Counted from the stretch's first letter, positions 16,514 through 25,053 are shown. The stretch is DNA of 50,171 bases from Metarhizobium sp964253915 (GCF_964253915.1 NZ_CAXUSG020000022.1:1-50171); one strand, 5' to 3'. Notes: generated by a model from the sequence alone, not told the origin. Numbers and translations are program-made.

Positions 16514-16888
16514 TCAGGCTGCCAAAAGGTCATTCACCGACTTCACAAGCTGTTCCAGTCGATATGGTTTGGCGAAGAATTTTGCTTTGACTGGAAGCTC
16601 GAAAGCGGACGGGCTTACGAACCCTGACGTGACTACGATCCGAACGTTCGGCCAACGCTCAGTCACAATCCTCGCTAAGCCAAGGCCGTCCATTGAGCCC
16701 GGCATTCTCACATCAGTCACGATCAAGTCGATATCGGATTGATGGTGCAGAATTTCCAGAGCTGCATCTGCGCTTTCCGCTTCGGCCACCGTATGCCCCT
16801 CGGCTTCCAAAACGTACACAGCGTCCATACGAATCACCGCCTCATCTTCAACGACCATAACGACCGCCGGTCGCTCATCTAAACTCAT
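16514..16888 (-). CDS. single-domain response regulator (CheY-like)
   Basis: A 124-aa stand-alone receiver domain. The acidic pocket is EDEA (Asp15 region), the phospho-acceptor is Asp59 (VTDVRMPG), and the conserved threonine/serine (VVTSGF) and lysine (FFAKPY) follow. There is no output domain, so it acts by protein-protein contact, for instance in a phosphorelay. No histidine kinase is adjacent. It is first in an operon with the 64-aa protein. Proteins of this FixJ/CpdR-like size are common in rhizobial stress signalling. Confidence 0.92.
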   Translation of the reverse strand: MSLDERPAVVMVVEDEAVIRMDAVYVLEAEGHTVAEAESADAALEILHHQSDIDLIVTDVRMPGSMDGLGLARIVTERWPNVRIVVTSGFVSPSAFELPVKAKFFAKPYRLEQLVKSVNDLLAA

Positions 16889-17338
16889 ATGCGCTCCCCG
16901 CCCAAAACGATAAGCTGTTAGATTTCAGCATGTAGTGCGGGAAAAACTGTTAGCCAGTGAGGGCTTCGGCGCAAAACGGTGCCCTGCCAACTCAAATGCA
17001 AATCTCCGCATCAAGTCTTCAGCGTTCCAGGAACTTGGTGGCGCTTCTCTAATCGGCGGGCTGAGGTCAAGCTCTGTCCCGTCTATCCGTTAGCCAAGAA
17101 AGCAGTGTTCGTCCGCAGTCGGCCCAAACCGGTCATTGGCGGTCGATCCGATGGCGGAGCTTCGCGCCGCCATGTCGAAGATCGAAGGTGACCGCGTCTT
17201 GACCTGAAGCCAGTCCGTCTGCTTCCCTTCTCAGGGGCCGCCAATCCCTATAGTGCCTGGTTCAGGCAATTATCCCGTGCACTGGCAAGGGTTGCGGAGT
17301 GGCTGGCTTGAGGTCGTGTCAGAAATGGAAATCGTGAA
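16889..17338. other. gap without recognisable gene
   Basis: 450 bases. I see no conserved frame on either strand, no strong inverted repeat and no promoter motif beyond AT-rich patches near 16930. It contains the upstream regions of the CheY-like gene (minus) and the MarR gene (plus). Confidence 0.4.
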
Positions 17339-17767
17339 TTGAGCGCCTGTAACCCGATAGATGCTCACGCGCTTGCCGAAGCTTTACGTGTCGCGTTCAG
17401 CAGATTCATCCGCGGCGTAAAAACCGGAGCACAGACACCGACAACCTCGCAGTCGGAGACATTGTCGCTTTTGAATAGGGAAGGGCCGTTGAGCGTCGCC
17501 CAACTGGCTGACCGCCGCAACGTTCGCCACCAAAGCATGCGACTGGTTGTCGGTCAGTTGGAAACAGAAAAGCTGATCGGCAAGATGCCCAACCCGGCGG
17601 ACCGGCGTAGTGAACTTCTTTTCCTGACTGAGGAGGGGCGCACGAGCTTATGCCGCGCCCGCCAAGCCCGAACGGCGAAGATCGCCGAACGGATCGAGGA
17701 GCGTCTGTCCGAAGAGGACAGACGAGCGCTCGACGCGGCCATCCGTATTATCGAACGGCTATGCTAA
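17339..17767 (+). CDS. MarR-family transcriptional regulator
   Basis: A 142-aa winged-helix regulator of the MarR family: an N-terminal dimer helix, the recognition region LSVAQLADRRNVRHQSMRLVVGQLE (residues 57-81), the wing NPADRRSELLFLTEEGR, and a C-terminal dimer helix. The best start is TTG at 17339, with a weak GGAAA upstream; the real start may differ. It converges on the SnoaL-like gene 9 bases away. MarR proteins usually respond to small aromatic ligands or oxidants; which promoter it binds is unknown, but the palindrome at 18205-18239 is a candidate. Confidence 0.85.
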   Translation: MSACNPIDAHALAEALRVAFSRFIRGVKTGAQTPTTSQSETLSLLNREGPLSVAQLADRRNVRHQSMRLVVGQLETEKLIGKMPNPADRRSELLFLTEEGRTSLCRARQARTAKIAERIEERLSEEDRRALDAAIRIIERLC

Positions 17768-17776
17768 CGGGACCGA

Positions 17777-18187
17777 TCACCCCCTGGACAGGGTGGCGAT
17801 CACGTTGGACAGCGTGTTCAAGCCCCAATGCTCCGCATATCTGCCGCCTTCAATGCGCACGATGTCGATGACGCTGATTGTCAGCTCTCGTCCTGTCGCC
17901 GGAACGCCGAGCAGAGTGCCAGAGTGAATTCCGCTAATGGTCTTGCGGGTGGTGACTTTGTCTGCCTCGGCAACCTGGTCGTGGATCACGACCTTCAGGT
18001 TCGACAACGCGGGACGTAACACCTTCTCAAACGTGTTCCACATGCTCTCAGGACCCTGCGGCATGCCCGGGGGGGCGGCGTGATTTATGAAGTCGGGAGA
18101 CATCAGGGCGTGAAATGCCGCCTCGCTTCCATTTTGGATCACTTCGATGTTGAAGCGGCGAACCACTCCCTTGTTCTCATCAGACAT
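17777..18187 (-). CDS. SnoaL-like / ester cyclase protein
   Basis: A 136-aa small alpha+beta barrel protein of the SnoaL-like polyketide-cyclase/ester-cyclase group. The order VVRRFNIEVIQNGSEAAFHALM, PDFINHAAPPGMPQGPESM, and IVRIEGGRYAEHWGLNT is the family signature. The function of most stand-alone members is unknown. The start at 18187 follows a clear TTGGAGG; the extension to 18265 would include the promoter palindrome. It lies downstream of the Cys-type hydrolase on the same strand. Confidence 0.87.
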   Translation of the reverse strand: MSDENKGVVRRFNIEVIQNGSEAAFHALMSPDFINHAAPPGMPQGPESMWNTFEKVLRPALSNLKVVIHDQVAEADKVTTRKTISGIHSGTLLGVPATGRELTISVIDIVRIEGGRYAEHWGLNTLSNVIATLSRG

Positions 18188-18204
18188 GGTCGACCTCCAA
18201 GGCT

Positions 18205-18239
18205 CCGCATTATATACAGTTTGACTGTATATAATGCGG
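18205..18239. promoter_or_regulatory. perfect 16-bp operator-like palindrome
   Basis: CCGCATTATATACAGT (18205-18220) and its exact reverse complement ACTGTATATAATGCGG (18224-18239) flank TTG. On the minus strand it contains TATAAT, a likely -10 of the SnoaL-like gene, 20 bases from its Shine-Dalgarno. This is the geometry of a repressor site on a promoter. Confidence 0.8.
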
Positions 18240-18305
18240 ATAGGCCATTTTGGACTCGTTTGCAATCAGGGTCATGGCTGGAGCTTGCCAGACTTTCGAA
18301 GTCGT

Positions 18306-19244
18306 TTAGTGCATGTATTGATTGAACCATGCGATCATACGTTCAGGCTTCCGTTGAAAATACAGGTAGCCGTCCCAGCGTGACGAGGTACCCTCAATCC
18401 ATATCAGTTCCTTCTCCGGAATGGGGATGTTGTCGAACATGGCCTGGATGTCGTCCGGCCTCGTCAAGGCATCGTCCTTCACCTGATAGAGAAGTGTTGG
18501 GATACGGACGTGTTCTGCGAACGGTACCGGAGACATCTCGTCCAGCCTGAAGCTGTTGATCGCCATCAGCTCCTGCTCAACGATCCCGATGTGCTCATCC
18601 AGTCCCATCGCTGCCAGAAGCTGTTCGATCGCCACCCGCACCGACAGAGGCTGCGGGGCCACCATGCAGCGGATTCCTTCGAACGCATCAGGAGACTCCG
18701 CCATGGCGTAGATCGTTGCATTGCAGCCCTGGCAGCGACTGAACAACCCAATGGTCATTTCCTTAACCTTTGGATTCGTTCGGGCATACTGGATCGACCC
18801 CAGAACATCTCGCGCTTCGAGGCGGCCTCCGCTGCTGATGCCACCATTGGCGCTGCCGCTCTGTCCGAGATTACGCATGTCATAGGCGAGCACATTATAT
18901 CCTTCGTCGTGCAGGATCTTGTAGTCCGGGACGTAATTCACCTCGAATGCGTTAAGAGGGCCGCCGATCGATTTCCAAGGTTCGAGGTGGGCAGGCAGAC
19001 CATAGCGGTTGAACCAAAGGGGGTGATTGGCGATGACGAGTTTGTCTGATCCCTCGCATGGGATGAACCAGGCCTCAAGCGGCACTCCGTCAAGCGAGGG
19101 AAAGGAAACCCTGTCATACTTGAGACCATAGTCCTCTGGGCTCTTGAGCAGAGGTGCACGGATCGGGTAGCCGATCTGTGCGGCAATTCCTTTGAGAATT
19201 TTTCGTGTTTCGTCCGAAGCGGGGGTTTCAACAACATGGGTCAT
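18306..19244 (-). CDS. alpha/beta hydrolase with cysteine at the nucleophile elbow
   Basis: A 312-aa alpha/beta hydrolase related to the dienelactone-hydrolase/YbfF-like group. The oxyanion strand LVIANHPLWFNR precedes a nucleophile elbow that reads S-R-C171-Q-G rather than G-x-S-x-G, so the catalytic residue is probably Cys171, as in dienelactone hydrolase. An Asp in VKDDALTRPDD and a C-terminal His are plausible triad partners but the His is not secure. The start at 19244 follows GGAGATGACACC. The broken AraC gene is divergent, 136 bases away. Substrate unknown. Confidence 0.8.
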   Translation of the reverse strand: MTHVVETPASDETRKILKGIAAQIGYPIRAPLLKSPEDYGLKYDRVSFPSLDGVPLEAWFIPCEGSDKLVIANHPLWFNRYGLPAHLEPWKSIGGPLNAFEVNYVPDYKILHDEGYNVLAYDMRNLGQSGSANGGISSGGRLEARDVLGSIQYARTNPKVKEMTIGLFSRCQGCNATIYAMAESPDAFEGIRCMVAPQPLSVRVAIEQLLAAMGLDEHIGIVEQELMAINSFRLDEMSPVPFAEHVRIPTLLYQVKDDALTRPDDIQAMFDNIPIPEKELIWIEGTSSRWDGYLYFQRKPERMIAWFNQYMH

Positions 19245-19308
19245 GGTGTCATCTCCTTCAGTGGTAACACCGACGGATGTGGGGGCATGTGGAAGCATCC
19301 ATGAGCCA

Positions 19309-19338
19309 GATCCTGCCCTCGTCTTGCCCGATCCTGCC
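19309..19338. promoter_or_regulatory. direct repeats at 21-bp spacing, AraC-type site candidate
   Basis: GATCCTGCC occurs at 19309-19317 and 19330-19338, exactly 21 bp apart (two helical turns), between the hydrolase and the divergent AraC gene. A third partial copy, TTCTGCC, begins at 19341. AraC-family activators bind direct repeats of this spacing. Confidence 0.5.
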
Positions 19339-19380
19339 AATTCTGCCGTTATTGTTCATCTTCCGTGATTAGTCATCGCT

Positions 19381-20231
19381 ATGAGCCTACCAGAACTGCG
19401 CAATTTGACTGACCGGCTTATCAAGCACGCCGTACTCCCGAACCTCATCCCGAACGTTGCTCTTCGCAGGGCCGAGCGAACGACCGGCTACGAGGCGCTG
19501 ATGTATGAGCCGATGATCTATTTCGTGCTTCAGGGAGAAAAGCAGCTCTCTATTGGCCGCAAAACGCTCACCTATGGCGCAGCGCACTTTCTCATCCTGT
19601 CGGTGGACGTCCCAGTGAATGCACGGGTTTCGTTGGGATCGAGATCAGGCTGTCACCAGACCTCGCCCGCGAAGGCGCCCTTGAGATGCTTCCCGCGTTA
19701 CCGGTGGAAGCGGACCCCGCCTTCGCCGTGGGCTCCGTGTCAGGAGCGACTGTCGATGTCCTGACGCGTCTGACCGCTTTGATGGACACGCCGGCAGATG
19801 CAGCGCATCTTGCCCCTCTGTACACCCGGGAACTGCTATATCGCATAGGCCAGGGTCCGCAGGGCCATCTTCTGCGAGATGCGCTGCGCATAGGCGGCCA
19901 GACTGTGCAGGTTCAGCGTGCCATCGACTGGATCAAGGCTAACTTCCGGGAAAAGATAAGCATCGATAGGCTGGCAGATATTGCGGGTATGGGAGTTACG
20001 ACATTCCACCGGCGCTTCAAATCGGTGACCAATCTCAGCCCCGGCGCCTACCACAAGATGGTCCGGCTTCACGAGGCGCGCAGGCTCCTTCTTGATGCGC
20101 GGACAGTCTCAAGCGTCGCCTTTGCGGTTGGCTATGAAAGTGCTTCGCAGTTCAGCCGCGAATACGCTGCCTTGTTCGGTGCACCGCCTCGCAAGGACGT
20201 GCTGAGCGAGCAAAGCGGGCCAAGTCGTTGA
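19381..20231 (+). pseudogene. AraC-family regulator with internal frameshift/deletion
   Basis: The first frame (to about 19625) encodes the N-terminal AraC_N ligand domain: FVLQGEKQLSIGRKTLTYG, then SVDVPVNARV. The expected continuation FVGIEIRLSPDLAREGALEM is present but in another frame, joined to the intact C-terminal half. The C-terminal half has both helix-turn-helix units (DRLADIAGMGVTTFHRRFK; VSSVAFAVGYESASQFSREY). At the junction, about eight residues normally present are missing, so this is a small deletion plus frame change. If real, the regulator is dead and the divergent hydrolase has lost its control. Confidence 0.8.
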
Positions 20232-20416
20232 CGTGAATTGATTGCTATTCTGGAAATCTCATTCCAGCTCATCGAGCTACCCTTAGCGGCTCAGAAACAA
20301 CTGCGAGTAAGTATGGTTTCAAAGGCCGCTTTTGGCGCTTTGCGGACGAAGCTTCCGCCTTAAAAATGGTTCGGACCTATTACCACCTTCAGACGGGACT
20401 CTCCCTGGAAAACCTA

Positions 20417-20448
20417 GAAAAAGGCCGGTCGCCCTGGAGCGATCGGCC
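20417..20448 (-). terminator. rho-independent terminator
   Basis: Minus strand: GGCCGATCGC and GCGACCGGCC pair around TCCAGG-like loop (one mismatch), followed by TTTTTCT. It ends the two-gene hydrolase operon. Confidence 0.7.
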
Positions 20449-20465
20449 CATTGTAGGTTGGAGAA

Positions 20466-21233
20466 TTACTGCGCGGCTTCCTCGATGAGGTCTGCCACGG
20501 CCTGTGGCTGCGAGACCATGACAACGTGCGAGGCGGCTTCCACGACGACGGTGTTCTTCGATCCGGCTCGCTCGGCCATGAAGCCAAGTGCCTGAGCCGG
20601 GATGTTCTTGTCGCCATCGCCATAGATGAAGTAGGAGGGCAGCGCCTTCCAGGCCGGCTTGCCGGATTTCTCCGTCAGAGCAGCCTCAGTGATCGGCCGC
20701 TGACCGGATGCCATGAGTGCGGCGTCATCCAGGCTGACGTCATGGGCAAACTGTTCATGGAACTTCTCCTGATCGATGGAGAGGTCGACGTTGCCATCGG
20801 CAAGCTTTACCGGCGCCGCAAGGGCTTGGCCGAGTGTGCCGCCGGGGAACTTGCCGGCCAGATCAGCTGCGGCCTCACCTTCATCCGGGGCGAAAGCGGC
20901 TACATAAACCAGCGACTTGACGTTATCGCGGCCGTTAGCCGCCGTGGTGATGACCTGCCCACCATACGAATGGCCGACAAGTACGACCTGGCCTTCGATG
21001 CTTGCGACGATATCGGAGACATAGGCAGCATCGGTTGAGACGCTGCGCAGGGGATTGGCGGCGGCAACGACGCGGTAGCCGTCCTTCTGCAGGATCTTTG
21101 TGACGCCATTCCAGCTGGAGGAGTCGGCAAAGGCTCCATGCACGAGAACGATGGTGGGCTTGGCAGGTTGAGCAGATGCGTGACCCGAGACCAGAGCGCC
21201 GGCAACAGCAAGGCTTGCAACAAACTTGGACAT
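20466..21233 (-). CDS. exported alpha/beta hydrolase
   Basis: A 255-aa alpha/beta hydrolase with a signal peptide (MSKFVASLAVAGALVSGHASA, cut before Gln). VLVHGAFADSSSW is the oxyanion region, LVGHSYGG the nucleophile elbow, GDGDKNIP the acid and ASHVVMVSQP the histidine. It belongs to the esterase/salicylate-esterase-like group (methyl-esterase fold). The protein would act in the periplasm. The start at 21233 follows GAAGGA. It is 65 bases downstream of the next hydrolase on the same strand, sharing a terminator. Confidence 0.88.
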   Translation of the reverse strand: MSKFVASLAVAGALVSGHASAQPAKPTIVLVHGAFADSSSWNGVTKILQKDGYRVVAAANPLRSVSTDAAYVSDIVASIEGQVVLVGHSYGGQVITTAANGRDNVKSLVYVAAFAPDEGEAAADLAGKFPGGTLGQALAAPVKLADGNVDLSIDQEKFHEQFAHDVSLDDAALMASGQRPITEAALTEKSGKPAWKALPSYFIYGDGDKNIPAQALGFMAERAGSKNTVVVEAASHVVMVSQPQAVADLIEEAAQ

Positions 21234-21298
21234 GATTTTTCCTTCTCTCAATGTGAGGGTTTTGAAGATGAGTGGTGGGGTTGGTGAAGTGTGGATGG

Positions 21299-22120
21299 TC
21301 AGGTACGGATGAACGCGAGAACGTCAGCGTTGAAGCGATCGGCCTCAGTCTCTGCCAGTCCGTGAGAACCGCCTGCATAGACCTTGAGGGTAGCGTCAGC
21401 GACGATTTCGGCAGCCAGGTGGGCCGAGGCCTCGATCGGCACGATCTGGTCGTCATTGCCATGGATGATCAGCGTCGGGCGGTCGATGCTCTTGAGATCT
21501 TCAGTGTAGTCGACCTCTGAGAACTCGCGGATGCAGTCGTACTGACCCTTGATCCCGCCCTGCAGACCCATGTGGCGGAAGTTCTCCCGCAGACCTTCGT
21601 TGGTAGTGACGCCTTCCCGGTTGAAGCCGTAGAAGGGGATGGTCAGATCGAAGAAGAACTGGGAACGGTTCTTGGCGGTGTTCTCGCGGATATTGTCGAA
21701 CACTTCCATGGGCGTGCCGTGGGGATTGTCTGCCGTCTTCAGCATCAGCGGCGGAACCGCGCCGACGAGAACCACTTTGGCAACGCGTGCGGTGCCATGG
21801 CGGCCGATGTAATGGGAGGCTTCACCGCCGCCGGTAGAATGGCCAACCAGGATCAGGTCGGAGAGGTCGAGCGCCTCGATCAGTTCGGCCAGATCGTCAG
21901 CATACTGATCCATGTTGTTGCCATTGAAGGTCTGGTCGGAACGACCATGGCTGCGACGGTCATGAGCAATGACCCGGAAGCCATTCTGGCTGAAGAACAG
22001 CATCTGCTGGTCCCAGGCGTCCGACGATAGCGGCCAGCCATGGGCGAAGAGGATCGGTTGGCCAGTTCCCCAGTCCTTGTAGAAGAGGTTGGTCCCGTCG
22101 GTGGTGGTGAAGGTAGACAT
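21299..22120 (-). CDS. alpha/beta hydrolase, cofactor-free haloperoxidase type
   Basis: A 273-aa cytoplasmic alpha/beta hydrolase of the non-heme chloroperoxidase/aryl-esterase group: FAHGWPLSSDAWD, the HDRRSHGRSDQ turn, LVGHSTGGGEA with the nucleophile serine, the acid in IIHGNDDQIVP and His in GGSHGLAET. Such enzymes hydrolyse esters and can form peracids. It is divergent from an OhrR-like regulator with a 127-base region holding a candidate operator, so it is probably induced by organic peroxides or hypochlorite. The ATG at 22120 follows GGAGATCAAG. Confidence 0.9.
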   Translation of the reverse strand: MSTFTTTDGTNLFYKDWGTGQPILFAHGWPLSSDAWDQQMLFFSQNGFRVIAHDRRSHGRSDQTFNGNNMDQYADDLAELIEALDLSDLILVGHSTGGGEASHYIGRHGTARVAKVVLVGAVPPLMLKTADNPHGTPMEVFDNIRENTAKNRSQFFFDLTIPFYGFNREGVTTNEGLRENFRHMGLQGGIKGQYDCIREFSEVDYTEDLKSIDRPTLIIHGNDDQIVPIEASAHLAAEIVADATLKVYAGGSHGLAETEADRFNADVLAFIRT

Positions 22121-22202
22121 CTTGATCTCCGCGTGATGATTTGTATGCAATTCGTTTGTGCACGATCTATATGCCTGCTGCTTTTGCGCCTGTCAACCGC
22201 TT

Positions 22203-22215
22203 GCAATTAAATCGC
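22203..22215. promoter_or_regulatory. OhrR-type operator candidate
   Basis: GCAATTAAATCGC is an imperfect dyad (one mismatch) with the AATTnAATT-like core seen in OhrR operators. It lies between the divergent hydrolase and the OhrR-like gene; another half-site TGCAATT is at about 22146. Confidence 0.45.
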
Positions 22216-22247
22216 GCGCAAATTATTTTGAGCGAAAGGAGATTGCC

Positions 22248-22700
22248 ATGATTGCCAAACCGACTGACGCCTCTGACAAAAACCCAGAAGTCACTGAATT
22301 GCTGTGCTTTTCACTCTACTCGGCGAGCCATGCCTTCACCCAGCTCTACAGGCCACTGCTGGACAAGCTCGGGCTGACCTATCCGCAATATCTGGTCATG
22401 ATGACGCTTTGGCATCGGGACGGCCAGACCGTGAAGGAACTAGGGAAGACACTTTACCTGGACTCTAGCACGCTCACGCCGCTGCTTAAGCGCCTGGATG
22501 CGGCGGGTCTAATCACCAGGACCCGCAATCCAAGGGATGAGCGAGAGGTTCTGATTCATCTGACGCAAAAAGCAATCGACCTCAGAACAAATGCTGCAGA
22601 CGTAGGGCGCTGTATTGAGGAAGCCGTGGGAATGGAGGCCGAGACGGTGCGAGCAATAAAAAGTTCAGTCGAGACCATACGTGATAGGATCAAGCTGTAG
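22248..22700 (+). CDS. OhrR-like MarR-family peroxide sensor
   Basis: A 150-aa MarR protein of the OhrR subgroup. Cys20 lies in ELLCFSLYSASHA, matching the reactive cysteine of OhrR, and YPQYLVMMTLWHRDGQTVKELG plus LDSSTLTPLLKRLDAAG and RDEREVLI form the DNA-binding domain with wing. OhrR represses a target gene until organic hydroperoxides oxidise the cysteine. There is no ohr gene here; the divergent haloperoxidase-type hydrolase is the probable target. Start at 22248 with GAAAGGAGATTGCC; a longer upstream reading has no ribosome site. Confidence 0.9.
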   Translation: MIAKPTDASDKNPEVTELLCFSLYSASHAFTQLYRPLLDKLGLTYPQYLVMMTLWHRDGQTVKELGKTLYLDSSTLTPLLKRLDAAGLITRTRNPRDEREVLIHLTQKAIDLRTNAADVGRCIEEAVGMEAETVRAIKSSVETIRDRIKL

Positions 22701-23112
22701 TGTAGAGCCGCGTGGACTGCGCAGGGCGCTGTGGCCAAACACGGCCTTGTCCTCAAAAGGTGGCTCCACGTTTATCGACCGCCGATCAGGTAGTGTCCGC
22801 TATTGGCGCTTTCCAGCCTAAAGCTTTGCTCTACAGGAGCAGGTATTATCTGCGTCCGTGATGCAGCTTTCAACGTCTTTTCGCGGCCCGCGCTTCTCTC
22901 CGGGATCGGCACTTGGCCCTCCCATGATGGGGTTCAGTAGATGATGTGGTCCAATCTATGCTGCATCCTGATGTGGATCACTCCGTTGCCCCCGTCGCTC
23001 TCCGCGTTGGGGGGAAGGTTCACATGGCTCAATTCTCAATGGAAATTATGCGCCTAACCGGCTCAGTTCCGCGCGGAAACCAACAACTAACACCACACCT
23101 TCCTTTCCAACT
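22701..23112. other. gap, probable mobile-element debris
   Basis: 412 bases between the regulator and the integrase. A short open stretch near 22950-23050 (MAQFSMEIMRLTGSVPRGNQ) reads like transposon-associated coding debris, but I cannot assign it to a family. No repeat or promoter was recognised. Confidence 0.35.
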
Positions 23113-24087
23113 TTGCTGCAACGCTTCTTCGTGGATCATCTGCGCCAGCAACGAGCGGTGAGCCCTTGCACAGTCGCGGCCTACCGGGACACCTTCAAGC
23201 TCCTGTTGGCCTTCGCCGAGAAGCGGATCGGAAAATCCCCGACGAGCCTGACCTTGCCCGACCTCAATGCCGATCTGATCCTGGGCTTTCTGGATCATCT
23301 CGAGCGTGATCGGGCCAATAGCGTCAGGAGCCGAAATGCACGGCTTTCCGCGATCCGGGTCTTCCTCAAATATGCCGCGCACGAGGATCTGACCGCGCTG
23401 GCGGTCATCGAACGCAGCCTCGCCGTCCCGCAAAAACGACATGACAAGCAGGTGCTCGGTTACTTGACCCGGCCCGAGGTCGAAGCGGTCATCAACGCGC
23501 CCGATCTCAAAACCTGGGCCGGCAGGCGTGACCGGGCACTGTTTGCATTCCTCTACAACACTGGCGCACGGGTGTCCGAAGCCATAGATCTTCGTGTCGG
23601 TAGCGTCATTCTGGAAACAGCGCCGGTGGTCCACCTGCATGGGAAGGGGCGGAAGCGCCGGAGCGTGCCGCTCTGGAGTGAGACCGCGCGAGCGTTAAAG
23701 CGATGGATGCAGGATCTTCATGATCGCGGGGCGGATGCCTACCTCTTTCCCAACAGTTCAGGTGGGCGCCTATCGCGCTCCAGCGTAAGGCAACGCCTAG
23801 ACCTCTCCGTCGATGCTGCCGGTGGAAACGTTCCATCGATCAGGGCAAAGACGGTATCGCCGCACACCTTCCGGCACACCACGGCGATGCACCTGCTGCA
23901 GTCCGGCGTCGATCTGACCGTGATCGCTCTTTGGCTCGGACACGAGGATATCAGCACGACGCACGTCTACATGGAGGCTGACCTTGCGATGAAGGAAGAC
24001 GCGCTCAGTCGGCTTGCGCCCGTCAACGCGACTGGTGTTCGCTACCGGCCGCCCGACAAGCTGATGGCATTCCTTCAGGCGCTGTAA
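23113..24087 (+). CDS. tyrosine recombinase (XerC-like integrase)
   Basis: A 324-aa tyrosine recombinase with a core-binding domain (SPCTVAAYRDTFKLLLAFA) and full catalytic set: Arg153 (GARVSE), Lys178 (HGKGRKRR), His251-x-x-Arg254 (HTFR), His277 (LGHED), Tyr286 (HVYMEAD). It resembles the integrases that occur in trios (RIT-type elements), but only one gene is here. The start is uncertain: TTG at 23113 is the first possible in this track; a little N-terminal sequence may be missing. It borders the arsenic island and is a likely agent of its arrival. Confidence 0.88.
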   Translation: MLQRFFVDHLRQQRAVSPCTVAAYRDTFKLLLAFAEKRIGKSPTSLTLPDLNADLILGFLDHLERDRANSVRSRNARLSAIRVFLKYAAHEDLTALAVIERSLAVPQKRHDKQVLGYLTRPEVEAVINAPDLKTWAGRRDRALFAFLYNTGARVSEAIDLRVGSVILETAPVVHLHGKGRKRRSVPLWSETARALKRWMQDLHDRGADAYLFPNSSGGRLSRSSVRQRLDLSVDAAGGNVPSIRAKTVSPHTFRHTTAMHLLQSGVDLTVIALWLGHEDISTTHVYMEADLAMKEDALSRLAPVNATGVRYRPPDKLMAFLQAL

Positions 24088-24093
24088 GCCAGT

Positions 24094-24119
24094 CGCTCCC
24101 GGCGTGGCGTCCGGGAGCG
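24094..24119 (+). terminator. hairpin after the integrase
   Basis: CGCTCCCGG and CCGGGAGCG form a perfect 9-bp stem with an 8-base loop, 7 bases after the stop. No T run follows, so termination by it alone is uncertain. Confidence 0.45.
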
Positions 24120-24135
24120 CACCAGATTGGACGGC

Positions 24136-24651
24136 TCAAGCACCGCACTTCGACGATGTGCTCGCTGATCCGCAGCAGGACGACTTGGCCTGCTCGTCCG
24201 CCAGCCAGCGATCGCGCGGCTTGCAGCTTGCTGGTCGAGCAGCAAGGGACACCTCGAAGGTGCCGGCGACGAGCCGCGGTGCAGACGCGCAGTAGAGGGT
24301 CATTGGCCGCTCACCATCGCTGACCTCGAACGTCAGCTTTGCCGTCGGCTCAAGCTGCACATGGTCGGAGACTTTGCGGATAATCGCCGCGAACTTGCCT
24401 GCCGGCATGTGCGTCCGACCGTCTTCGTCGATATCCCACAGTTGCACGAAGATCTCCGACCAGGTCTCCGGGTTGGCGCCGCAATCGAGCGCCGCGAACT
24501 TGCCGGCCTTGACCTCAGTGACGTGGTAGCCGGGCCGGACGGTATTGCCGTCATAGCTGAACACCAACGGCGCATCCGGTGCCACTACGAGCACATCCAG
24601 AAGATGGCCGAGGCTGGTGTCTGCAGAAACCGTCTTGTCGATCGCGTTCAT
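24136..24651 (-). CDS. DUF6428 family protein (arsenic-operon associated)
   Basis: A 171-aa protein of DUF6428, known mainly next to ars genes. Conserved traits are LVFSYDGNTVRPGYHVTEVK, the LWDIDEDGRTHMPAGKFAAI centre, and a cysteine-rich tail (SSCCGSASTSSKCGA) that could bind thiophilic arsenite. ATG at 24651 is used; a TTG reading further up runs into the arsR start. It is divergent from arsR with only 42 bases between, so both promoters must overlap the ArsR operator. Biochemical role unknown. Confidence 0.85.
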   Translation of the reverse strand: MNAIDKTVSADTSLGHLLDVLVVAPDAPLVFSYDGNTVRPGYHVTEVKAGKFAALDCGANPETWSEIFVQLWDIDEDGRTHMPAGKFAAIIRKVSDHVQLEPTAKLTFEVSDGERPMTLYCASAPRLVAGTFEVSLAARPASCKPRDRWLADEQAKSSCCGSASTSSKCGA

Positions 24652-24693
24652 GTGGGTTATCCCTTCATACAATAGTTCAAGGATTATTAAAGT

Positions 24694-25053
24694 ATGGATG
24701 AACGTCAAGCCCTTTCGTCATTCGCGGCGCTGTCGCAGGAGACCCGCCTTGCCATCGTTCGAGCGCTGGTCGTGGCCGGGCCTGAAGGATTGGCCGCAGG
24801 CGTGATCGCCGAGCGCATGGGTGTCTCCGCGACGAATGTCTCCTTCCATCTGAAGGAGCTGGAGCGGTCGGGATTGATCTCGCAGCGAAGGGAATCCCGC
24901 TCGATCATCTACAGCGCCAGCTACGAGGCGCTCGCCGATCTCGTGAAATTCCTGATGGAAGACTGTTGCGCCGGCCATCCTGTCATCAGGGAGAACGTCG
25001 AGCGTACCGACGACTGCTGCAGCCCGGTGGGCAAGGATGACGTCGTTGCATAG
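24694..25053 (+). CDS. arsR: ArsR-family arsenite-responsive repressor
   Basis: A 119-aa winged-helix ArsR/SmtB repressor. The HTH reads AERMGVSATNVSFHLKELERSGLI. As(III) ligands are probably in the C-terminal cysteines Cys91-Cys92 (EDCCAGH) and Cys108-Cys109 (DDCCSP), an arrangement resembling type-2/3 ArsR sensors rather than the classical helix site. Its 3' end overlaps the MFS gene by 17 bases. It should repress itself, the MFS gene and the divergent DUF6428 gene. Confidence 0.92.
   Translation: MDERQALSSFAALSQETRLAIVRALVVAGPEGLAAGVIAERMGVSATNVSFHLKELERSGLISQRRESRSIIYSASYEALADLVKFLMEDCCAGHPVIRENVERTDDCCSPVGKDDVVA

Noticed and set aside
22946..23161. 71-codon frame before the integrase as a gene
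   Set aside because: No ribosome site or family; overlaps the integrase start in another frame and looks like debris.
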